Of a DNA stretch of 7,086 nucleotides, positions 1 to 6,327 are shown piece after piece (within the stretch, counting starts at the first letter, position 1; each line of letters begins with the position of its first letter). The notes under the pieces were generated by a model. It saw only the letters and a program-made list of their open reading frames with translations, searched no databases and had not been told where the DNA came from. Location: positions 4,535-11,620 of the forward strand of contig PBVO01000105.1 in NCBI GenBank assembly GCA_002729015.1, given 5' to 3'. The position numbers were made by a program, and so were the translations under genes. This DNA comes from Candidatus Poribacteria bacterium. GTDB lineage: Bacteria > Poribacteria > WGA-4E > UBA9662.

Positions 1-17
1 CAGGATCAGCGGGCGCT

Positions 18-23
18 GAGGGG
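18..23 (+). promoter_or_regulatory. Ribosome binding site deciding a TTG start
   Basis: GAGGGG lies 6 bases before the TTG at position 30 and pairs well with the 16S rRNA 3' end. It is the only support for starting the AI-2E-family gene at TTG, because that frame has no stop between the window edge and position 30 and no in-frame ATG before the first conserved membrane segment. A TGA in another frame at 17-19 overlaps the site and could be the stop of an upstream gene, which would make the junction compact, but too little sequence is present to show this. Confidence 0.5.
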
Positions 24-29
24 CTACTT

Positions 30-1262
30 TTGCACCCTATTTTTCCAATCGTTTTGTTGATATTTTTATGGTCTATTTTGCCTTACGTCCAACCGGCACG
101 TATTATCGGTTTCGAGATTGTTTTTGTTTCCTTGTGGCTATTTCTTCGACTAGTCGATGTTTTGATGCCTTTCATACTTGGTTTTGGTCTGGCTTATTTT
201 TTTCATTTTGTCGTAGGTGAATTACAAGAAATACCTCTACCGATGGGGCGAAAGTTGCACATTTCTAGACCAATTGCTAGCTTCTTCTTATTGGCACTGA
301 CATTGGTTTTCCTGTTTTTGTTGTTCGGGTTAGTTGCTCCACAAATTAGTCAACAAGTTGTGGCAATGTCAAAAGGTATTGTAGTGTTTTACCAGGAAAC
401 ATTAATGCCTTTCGTTTTGGGAACAGAAGATTCTAAAGGTGCTTTACAACGATTGGAAAACTGGGGTCAGGAATCAAATTTACAACTTATCCGGGATTTG
501 ACGTATTTTGTGAAAAATGAAGGCCAGAAAATGATCACCCAAGTACAAAGTTATTTGAGTACTAATTTTGGGAGTATTGCGGAAAGTGGTGGTGGGCTAT
601 TCAACCGAATTTTCAAAGGGATGTCAGCTCTAGCTATCGGTTTCGGCGGGGTCTTGACCACCGTTTTTTTAGCTCTGATTATTTTTATCTATGCAAGTCA
701 TTCGTTAAAAGCTTACGTTCAGAAATTTGTCAATCTGTTTCCAGTTGCTCAAAGAGATTCGGTTTGGCTATATTTGCGAGAAATTCATGACAATATGGAA
801 TCCTTCCTACGAGGACAGGTAATCGTTATTACTCTTGTTAGCTCACTTTCGATGGCTATTTATTCGATTATTGGGGTTCCTTTTGCTCTAATAGTAGGAG
901 CTTTAGCAGGACTCTGCAATGCGGTTCCGACTTTTGGACCCTTCATAGGTGGAATTTTCGCCTTGGTTGCGCTTTTAATTGGTTTTGCTACTGGTGATTT
1001 CTCCATGATTGGCCTGCTATTTCGTATTTTGGCTGTCCTGGGTGCTATTGTAGGTATTCAGACTATCGATAATTCCATAATTTCACCTAAAATCATGAGT
1101 AACGCCATAGATATAGACCCCTTAACCATCATGTTTAGTGTAATTATCGGTGCAACTTTACTTGGTCTTTGGGGCGCAATCTTGGCTATTCCAGTTTTAG
1201 TTATTATCAAGTCCATCATCAATGTAAAGCAAAAACTGATGATCTTTCCAACAGATGGCTAA
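30..1262 (+). CDS. AI-2E/PerM family transporter (PF01594-type)
   Basis: This is a 410-residue polytopic inner-membrane protein of the AI-2E (UPF0118/PerM) family. Members have been linked to autoinducer-2 export (TqsA) and to Na+/H+ exchange; the substrate here cannot be read from sequence. Hydrophobic segments lie near residues 5-19, 26-61, 82-104, 200-222, 262-293, 299-320, 325-346 and 364-395, with a soluble stretch of about 95 residues between 105 and 199, as is usual for the family. Family signatures are visible: LRGQ at 259-262, the NAVPTFGPFIGG stretch at 297-308, QTIDNSIISPKIM at 344-356, and GLWGAILAIPV at 379-389. The start is TTG behind a good ribosome binding site, but the frame is open to the window edge and the N-terminus carries an extra hydrophobic segment, so the true start could lie further left. 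The stop overlaps the lpxB start by one base, which suggests co-translation with lipid A genes. Family assignment is secure; function is not. Confidence 0.9.
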   Translation: MHPIFPIVLLIFLWSILPYVQPARIIGFEIVFVSLWLFLRLVDVLMPFILGFGLAYFFHFVVGELQEIPLPMGRKLHISRPIASFFLLALTLVFLFLLFGLVAPQISQQVVAMSKGIVVFYQETLMPFVLGTEDSKGALQRLENWGQESNLQLIRDLTYFVKNEGQKMITQVQSYLSTNFGSIAESGGGLFNRIFKGMSALAIGFGGVLTTVFLALIIFIYASHSLKAYVQKFVNLFPVAQRDSVWLYLREIHDNMESFLRGQVIVITLVSSLSMAIYSIIGVPFALIVGALAGLCNAVPTFGPFIGGIFALVALLIGFATGDFSMIGLLFRILAVLGAIVGIQTIDNSIISPKIMSNAIDIDPLTIMFSVIIGATLLGLWGAILAIPVLVIIKSIINVKQKLMIFPTDG

Positions 1263-1264
1263 TG
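1260..1264 (+). promoter_or_regulatory. TAATG stop/start overlap, translational coupling
   Basis: The TAA stop of the AI-2E-family gene (1260-1262) shares its last base with the ATG of lpxB (1262-1264). I see no good purine-rich ribosome binding site just upstream, only ACAGATGG, so lpxB is probably translated by ribosomes re-initiating after the upstream gene. The overlap also fixes the lpxB start: the longer frame from 1169 merely reads the upstream gene out of frame, and the conserved LpxB N-terminus begins right after this ATG. Confidence 0.7.
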
Positions 1265-2374
1265 ACTAAAAAAATATTGGTCGTCGCCGGTGAACCTTCG
1301 GGTGACCTGCATGCAGCAGAAGTAATTAAGCATCTCGTGTGCCAAAGCCCAGAAATTAATTTTTTCGGGATGGGTGGAGATTTAATGCAGCAGGCTGGAG
1401 TTAGGCTAATTTACCATATTCGCGATTCTGCTGTTATGGGTTTCACTGAAGTGGTATCTGCCGTTCCTAAATTCGCCTTGAAACAAGCAAAGCTGAAAAA
1501 GTTTCTTCGTCAGGAACGACCATCTGTGACTGTTTTAGTTGATTTTAGTGGATTTAATCTCGGTCTAGCTAAGTATGCGAATCGACTAAGCCTTCCTGTT
1601 ATTTATTATATTCCACCCAAAGCATGGGCTTGGCGAGCTAATAGAGCAAGAACGGTAGCTAAGTCGACTTCCGCCGTGGCTTCTATATTTCCTTTTGAAG
1701 CTAATTTTTATAAAAAAGCTGGAGCGAACACCTATTTTGTTGGACATCCACTGCTGGATATTGCACAATCAAAACACTCTGTTTTATCAGCCAGAAAAGA
1801 GCTGGGAATCAACTCAAACGGACAAACTATTGGATTAATGCCGGGTAGCAGACAATCAGAAGTTAACACTCTTTTACCCTTAATGGTAGCTGTTGCTAAC
1901 CGTTTGCGCAATCGATTTCCTGAAAGCCAATTCATATTGCCTCTCGCTGCAGGAATTAAGCTAGAAGCCCCCCCGGACATTACAATCGTTAGTTCCAGTC
2001 AAGCTTACACAGTGATGCGTGCTGCAGATTTAATGCTGATTGCGTCAGGTACTGCTACCTTAGAGTCAGCCTTGATAGGAACTCCGATGATAATAGTCTA
2101 TCAACTATCAACTTTGACTTGGTGGTTATCAAAACGGTTAGTTCAACTTACACATAGCGGTTTGCCAAATATAATTGCTGGATACGAAATAGTACCAGAG
2201 TTACTACAAAAACAGGCAAATTCGGATCGGATTTTCACCACAGCAGAAAATCATCTACTAAACCCTGAATTGTTAGCAGCACAACGACAAAGGTTATCAG
2301 AAATTCGGAAAGCCTTGGGAGACGAAGGTGCCGCAAAACGTGTAGCAGATCTTGTTCGTCTTTATCTGCCTTAA
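1262..2374 (+). CDS. lpxB: Lipid-A-disaccharide synthase LpxB
   Basis: LpxB (glycosyltransferase family GT19) joins UDP-2,3-diacylglucosamine and lipid X (2,3-diacylglucosamine 1-phosphate) into the beta-1,6 disaccharide of lipid A, as a peripheral enzyme on the cytoplasmic face of the inner membrane. At 370 residues it is near the usual length (382 in E. coli). Motifs in order: GEPSGDLHA at 10-18, FGMGG at 35-39, AVMGFTEV at 57-64, VDFSGFN at 93-99, YYIPPKAWAWR at 115-125, FPFE at 143-146, VGHPLLD at 160-166, PGSRQSEV at 194-201, SGTATLESAL at 262-271, LPNIIAG at 301-307 and PELLQ at 312-316. D94 and R197 align with E. coli D98 and R201, both reported as essential for activity, so the enzyme should be active. 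The proline in YYIPPK replaces the serine of the proteobacterial YYVSP form. The gene is coupled to the upstream membrane protein and followed after 37 bases by lpxK. A run of seven C lies at 1968-1974 within the gene. Confidence 0.96.
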   Translation: MTKKILVVAGEPSGDLHAAEVIKHLVCQSPEINFFGMGGDLMQQAGVRLIYHIRDSAVMGFTEVVSAVPKFALKQAKLKKFLRQERPSVTVLVDFSGFNLGLAKYANRLSLPVIYYIPPKAWAWRANRARTVAKSTSAVASIFPFEANFYKKAGANTYFVGHPLLDIAQSKHSVLSARKELGINSNGQTIGLMPGSRQSEVNTLLPLMVAVANRLRNRFPESQFILPLAAGIKLEAPPDITIVSSSQAYTVMRAADLMLIASGTATLESALIGTPMIIVYQLSTLTWWLSKRLVQLTHSGLPNIIAGYEIVPELLQKQANSDRIFTTAENHLLNPELLAAQRQRLSEIRKALGDEGAAKRVADLVRLYLP

Positions 2375-2411
2375 TTCCAGATGTTTTCTTAACTAACATA
2401 GAAAGTGACGA

Positions 2412-3539
2412 ATGTCTATCCGTTTATTTTTGGAACAATCCATCACACGAAGCTATCCTTTTTCAAGTTGGTGGAAAAATGGTATAGCAGTAGTAATTTG
2501 TATCCTATTTATCCCGTTTAGCTGGCTCTATTCATTAGTCGTTTTTAGCCGTAACACCCTATATGATCTGGGATGGTTAAAACCAAAAATATTGCCAAGT
2601 CAAGTGATTAGCGTAGGTAATATAACCGTCGGTGGAACAGGAAAAACTCCACACGTGGTTTATTTAGCAAAATTTCTAGATCAAAAAGGGTTTCGCGTTG
2701 CTGTCTTAACAGCTGGGTATCGCTCCAAATCCAACAAACAAGTTGTGGTCGTCTCAGATGACACTCCTGTATCTGTTTGTGGGGACGAAGCCTTGATGAT
2801 TTACCGACAATTAACCGCCGATCAATCACAAAAGTCAAGAAATGTCCCAGTTTTGAGCTGCCGAAACCGTTATCAGTCAGGACTTCAGGCAGTACATCAA
2901 TTCGGATCCGAAGTTTTGATCGTCGACGATGGGTTCCAACACCGTCAATTGGAAAGAATGATAGATATTGTTTTAATCAAAAGTGGAAACCATCTGGCTC
3001 CGAAACTACTACCAGCCGGTGCTTTTCGGGAACCGCTGAGCAGCCTTGGACGAGCAGACATCATTATTCAATCATCACCTACTAAATTAGACAGCACTGA
3101 TAATTTGGACACAAATCAGCCTGTATTCAACAGTTATTATCGCGCAACTCGATTATATCCAATCCACGCACCCGAAAGGCAGATAAACATAGATGAAATC
3201 AAGGGGGCTCGAGTTTTTGCTTTTTGTGGTATTGGGAATCCATCTGGGTTCAGTAAACTTGTGCAGAATCTCGATCCATCCAACTTTAGCCTAATGATTT
3301 TCTCTGACCATCATCAGTATGATATGACTGATCTACAGAGGATTCATCAGGCTTCCGTATCTTTTGGTGCTGATCTGATTATAACAACTGAAAAAGACCA
3401 ACCGAAGATCACAACTTGGAATAATCAACCGAACATTTATGCTGTTTCTGTCGAACCGGTTATTCCTGAAGCATTCGGCCTATTAGTTGATACACTCTTG
3501 AGGAAGGGAATCGGTGAAACAAAAGCTTCTATGGAGTAG
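2412..3539 (+). CDS. lpxK: Tetraacyldisaccharide 4'-kinase LpxK
   Basis: LpxK phosphorylates the 4' position of the tetraacyl disaccharide 1-phosphate made by LpxB, giving lipid IVA; it is a P-loop kinase held on the inner membrane by an N-terminal hydrophobic segment. The protein has 375 residues, somewhat longer than the 328 of E. coli. Visible in order: a membrane segment at about 24-45, ISVGN at 66-70, the Walker A region VGGTGKTP at 73-80 (K78), GDEALM at 124-129, whose aspartate matches the position proposed as catalytic in Aquifex LpxK, the Walker B-like VDDGFQH at 171-177, LLPAGAFREPL at 199-209, FCGIGNPSGF at 271-280, SDHHQYD at 298-304 and TTEKD at 325-329. The usual SRGYG motif after Walker A reads LTAGYRSK here (99-106). 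The ATG follows a weak GAAAG-type ribosome binding site; the 37-base gap to lpxB holds no visible promoter or terminator, so the two are probably co-transcribed. The stop overlaps the end of the convergent SDR gene by 11 bases. Confidence 0.96.
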   Translation: MSIRLFLEQSITRSYPFSSWWKNGIAVVICILFIPFSWLYSLVVFSRNTLYDLGWLKPKILPSQVISVGNITVGGTGKTPHVVYLAKFLDQKGFRVAVLTAGYRSKSNKQVVVVSDDTPVSVCGDEALMIYRQLTADQSQKSRNVPVLSCRNRYQSGLQAVHQFGSEVLIVDDGFQHRQLERMIDIVLIKSGNHLAPKLLPAGAFREPLSSLGRADIIIQSSPTKLDSTDNLDTNQPVFNSYYRATRLYPIHAPERQINIDEIKGARVFAFCGIGNPSGFSKLVQNLDPSNFSLMIFSDHHQYDMTDLQRIHQASVSFGADLIITTEKDQPKITTWNNQPNIYAVSVEPVIPEAFGLLVDTLLRKGIGETKASME

Positions 3540-4350
3540 TTTCAGAATCTAAGAAAGTAGGAGTAGCAGAAACCCCACTCAGGCCACCACTTACCCGCCA
3601 AACTTCCCCTGTAACCCAGCTAGCACGGCTACTACACAGGAAAGAAACGGTTTGAGCTATGTCTTTCGGTTTACCCCACCGACCGAGAGGTATGGATTGC
3701 CTAATTTTTTCAATTACTTCAGTGTCAGACACACCTAAACTTTCTCCTCTTTCTTTCATCACACGTTTGTTGAAATCAGTGTAGACAGGACCCGGACAAA
3801 CAGCGTTGACACGCACACCGTATATGCCCAACTCGGCAGCCAAAGTTTGAGTTAGGTTAATGACTCCGGCTTTAGCTACGTTATATGCGCCAACCAATGC
3901 AGGTGGATTCAAGCCGTTGATAGAAGACAAATTGACAATGCAGCCTGCGGTTTGTCGCTTCATGATAAGACCTGCAGCCCGACAGCAATAGAACGTCCCT
4001 GTCAAAGAAACTTGTAACACGTGGTGCCAATCGGCGTCGGATAATTCAATAAGAGGGGTAATCGTTTGACCAACCGCAGCATTATTAACGACAATATCCA
4101 ACCGGCCAAACTCAGATTGAACAATAGAAAAACACTCATCAACTGAACGGCTGTCGGCTATATCAATTGGATAAGCTCTTACTTGTTTCCCATTTACACT
4201 AAGTTCTCTTGCAATTTGTTCAGCCTTTTGAGCTTGTAAATCTGCTAAGATAACATCTGCCCCATCATTGGACAATTGTTTTGCTATAGCTAGGCCTAGC
4301 CCCTGAGCTGACCCAGTTATCAGAGCAACTGAGCCTTCTAATGTCTCCAA
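3529..4350 (-). CDS. Classical SDR-family NAD(P)-dependent oxidoreductase
   Basis: This 273-residue protein is a cytoplasmic Rossmann-fold dehydrogenase of the classical short-chain dehydrogenase/reductase family. The cofactor loop TGSAQGLG is at 12-19, and D37 at the end of the second beta strand suggests NAD(H) rather than NADP(H). NNAA is at 89-92; the catalytic serine, tyrosine and lysine are S143, Y156 and K160; the CPGPVYTDF segment at 185-193 and GRWGKPKDIA at 223-232 are typical. The asparagine of the N-S-Y-K tetrad appears to be serine (S115 in VSLTG), a variant seen in some SDRs. The substrate is unknown: the best matches in style are FabG-like 3-oxoacyl reductases and sugar or alcohol dehydrogenases, and motifs do not separate them. 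The start is TTG, forced by an in-frame stop two codons upstream and supported by AAGG six bases before it. A tail of about 15 residues after the usual GGLSG end runs into the lpxK overlap. It is the last gene of the efflux operon. Confidence 0.92.
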   Translation of the reverse strand: METLEGSVALITGSAQGLGLAIAKQLSNDGADVILADLQAQKAEQIARELSVNGKQVRAYPIDIADSRSVDECFSIVQSEFGRLDIVVNNAAVGQTITPLIELSDADWHHVLQVSLTGTFYCCRAAGLIMKRQTAGCIVNLSSINGLNPPALVGAYNVAKAGVINLTQTLAAELGIYGVRVNAVCPGPVYTDFNKRVMKERGESLGVSDTEVIEKIRQSIPLGRWGKPKDIAQTVSFLCSSRASWVTGEVWRVSGGLSGVSATPTFLDSETTP

Positions 4351-4353
4351 CGG

Positions 4354-6300
4354 TTACCTTGCCCCCCAAGAACCAGGACCTCCTGCTGTACGATTTTTCA
4401 GCAAGACACGAGCCCCGTTCTGAAGACCACTTAAAACAATAGCATCAACTTCGTTTTGGAGACCAATTTTGACAGATGTTCGGGTGGGACTATCGCCATC
4501 AACCATTACATATTTATCCCGCTTGATACTGACAGCGGTAGAAATACCATCAGCAACCTGTCTCCCATTGGACAAAACTGCAAAAGTCTGAGGGCCCGGT
4601 CGTAACCCTCTCTGGCCAGCATCCATATTAATCAACAATTGACCACTTTGGACTGAGGATATTTTACCGTTGAAACTTTTTCCGCTAAGGCTCTTTAGCT
4701 GAATCGCCTGGTCGGTTTTAAGCTGGTTATTACCACTTCCGATTTGGGCTACAGCCGTGATACTTGTTTCAGATTGTACTGCTTCAATCGGTATCAGCAA
4801 GACGTTTTTTTCTTCATAAGTGATAATATCGATGTCAGTACTCATACCAGGCTTCAACTCGGGTGGAGAGTCAATCACTTCGATCATAACTTCAAAACTA
4901 ATGATGTTTTCTCGTTCCACACCGATCGGTGAGATTTCCATTACTCTTCCTTGGTATATTTTCCCTTTGTAGGTGTCACTAGTAATCTCTACTACTTGGT
5001 CAACTTGTAATTGTTCCATATCGACTTCGTTGATATATGTTTTGACTACCATTTGAGAAAGATCGGAAATGGTCATTAGTGGTGGGCTTTGAGAGAAGGC
5101 CGACCGGCCTGAAGTTACGATTTCACCTACTTCCAGTTCCATCAGCGTAATAGTTCCAGAAATGGGAGCACGAATCGTTGTCCATTCAAGGCGCTCTTTC
5201 ACTGACTCTAAACTACTCTCATTTCGCAAATGCTGAGCCTCAGCAATAATTTTTGATTGATCAGCTACTACTTGCTCTTGGTCGATTGTTAGCGTAACTT
5301 CTTCCATTTGTCTTTTCGCTATTTCTAATTGAAGTTGAGAGCGTTTCTCTTGAGCTGATCGCATCTCTTTCAGCTTTTCTAGATTTAACTCTTGGTACTT
5401 CAACGTTGTCTTTCGTGTTTCAATAATACTTTGTTTAGCTTTAACGGCCTTCTTCTGGGATTCAATTGATTCCTTCTGGGCTGCTACACGTTGCTTTGCA
5501 CTGTTATATTGAGATTCAGCATTAGCTAGCCGATTTTCAGCTTCTTCTAATGTCCTTTTAGCGACGTATTTTTTTTCAAACAGATCTTTATTCCTATCTC
5601 TTTCTGATAGTGCATTATCTTGGTTCACTTGGGCTGATTTGAGGGCTGTCTCATTATCGATCAAAGTTAATTTGGCTTGGCTTAAGGCTAACCGGGCTTG
5701 TTCTAAAGATAGGTTGTCTTGTTCCAAAGCATTTTTGGTCGTCTGAATATCAGTTTCTGCCGCAGTAAGTCTGGAAGAGGATTCAGCTTTGACAGCATCC
5801 AAATTGGATTCAGCAATTTTGTAATCAGCTTCTGCTTTGCTCAACCTTGTGGAAAGCTGAGCACGTTTCAGTTCAGTATTAAGTTCAGCTTGTGTGACCG
5901 AAGCCTTGGCTGCATCGACATTGGCTTCTGCTTGTCGCCTTTCCTCAATAATACGTCTAGGATCAAGTTTAAGTAGGATATCGTCAGCTTGAACGTAGTC
6001 CCCTTCATCTACTGCTAGCGTTACGATTTCTCCTTCGACTTGAGATTTGACTTCTACTTCCACAAGAGCTTCTAAATTACCAGTGGCACTAATTCGTTCC
6101 TGAAAATTTCCTCGTTTTACAACGCCAACACGCTTTTCTGTTTGGGCTCCCGTCTTATTGGCTGTTGCCCCTCTTTTTTCACCACAGGATGTAGTCAATC
6201 CGACCACTAAAGCCATGGACAATATTGCTAGTAATCCATTTTTTTTCAATTTATTTTGCCTCATTCTGTCTTTTATCAGAGTTTTTTGGAAGTTGATCAT
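4354..6300 (-). CDS. Efflux periplasmic adaptor lipoprotein (HlyD/MacA-like membrane fusion protein)
   Basis: This is the adaptor that would bridge an inner-membrane ABC permease and an outer-membrane channel. Counting from the ATG at 6300 (648 residues): a basic then hydrophobic signal (about 14-36) ending in LTTSCG, with C39 as the likely lipidated residue; the first half of a lipoyl domain at 80-113; a charged, alanine-rich coiled-coil hairpin at about 117-372; the second lipoyl half at 373-395, including TIRAPISGTI; a beta barrel at about 405-492; membrane-proximal strands around 493-512 and 587-635, interrupted by a beta-rich insert; and a glycine-rich tail. The hairpin turn resembles the AcrA tip, but RLS reads R, L, A (R236, L240, A247). 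The start is uncertain: TTG at 6324, ATG at 6300 (behind a weak AGAAG) and ATG at 6264 are all in frame, and 6264 gives the most classical signal-peptide length. The gene follows the permease within 27-63 bases. The exported substrate is unknown. Confidence 0.93.
   Translation of the reverse strand: MINFQKTLIKDRMRQNKLKKNGLLAILSMALVVGLTTSCGEKRGATANKTGAQTEKRVGVVKRGNFQERISATGNLEALVEVEVKSQVEGEIVTLAVDEGDYVQADDILLKLDPRRIIEERRQAEANVDAAKASVTQAELNTELKRAQLSTRLSKAEADYKIAESNLDAVKAESSSRLTAAETDIQTTKNALEQDNLSLEQARLALSQAKLTLIDNETALKSAQVNQDNALSERDRNKDLFEKKYVAKRTLEEAENRLANAESQYNSAKQRVAAQKESIESQKKAVKAKQSIIETRKTTLKYQELNLEKLKEMRSAQEKRSQLQLEIAKRQMEEVTLTIDQEQVVADQSKIIAEAQHLRNESSLESVKERLEWTTIRAPISGTITLMELEVGEIVTSGRSAFSQSPPLMTISDLSQMVVKTYINEVDMEQLQVDQVVEITSDTYKGKIYQGRVMEISPIGVERENIISFEVMIEVIDSPPELKPGMSTDIDIITYEEKNVLLIPIEAVQSETSITAVAQIGSGNNQLKTDQAIQLKSLSGKSFNGKISSVQSGQLLINMDAGQRGLRPGPQTFAVLSNGRQVADGISTAVSIKRDKYVMVDGDSPTRTSVKIGLQNEVDAIVLSGLQNGARVLLKNRTAGGPGSWGAR
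4357..4360 (-). promoter_or_regulatory. Ribosome binding site for TTG-started SDR gene
   Basis: On the minus strand AAGG sits six bases before the TTG at 4350-4348, inside the last codons of the adaptor gene and next to a run of six G (4367-4362). The frame upstream of the TTG holds only CCG and then TAA, and the Rossmann fold starts by residue 8, so no other start is workable. Ribosomes ending on the adaptor gene would stop almost on this site, which suggests coupled translation. Confidence 0.65.
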
Positions 6301-6327
6301 TTTATCTTCTAGCTTTAAATTCAAGAC

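Noticed and set aside
1..19. C-terminal end of an upstream gene, with TGA at 17-19 or in another frame TGA at 58-60
   Set aside because: Either could be a real stop, and the first 25 bases are noticeably GC-rich, but 5 to 19 codons are too few to recognise a protein or choose the frame.
1169..1261. Longer N-terminus for lpxB starting at 1169
   Set aside because: The extra 31 residues read the conserved C-terminus of the AI-2E gene out of frame and resemble nothing in LpxB; the conserved N-terminus starts right after the ATG at 1262.
2375..2411. Separate promoter for lpxK in the gap after lpxB
   Set aside because: The 37-base gap shows no convincing -35/-10 pair and is too short to call a promoter from sequence alone.
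2777..3085. Possible 102-residue protein in an alternative frame inside lpxK
   Set aside because: It lies wholly within an intact lpxK with clear family motifs, and its translation is compositionally odd with no recognisable domain.
3515..3544. Bidirectional terminator between the converging operons
   Set aside because: The stem is only six A/T-rich base pairs with an 18-base loop, and no T-run follows on either strand.
5185..5952. Tandem DNA repeats in the coiled-coil region
   Set aside because: The recurring A-E-x patterns are loose heptad-like protein periodicity; I see no repeated nucleotide unit that would indicate a tandem array.
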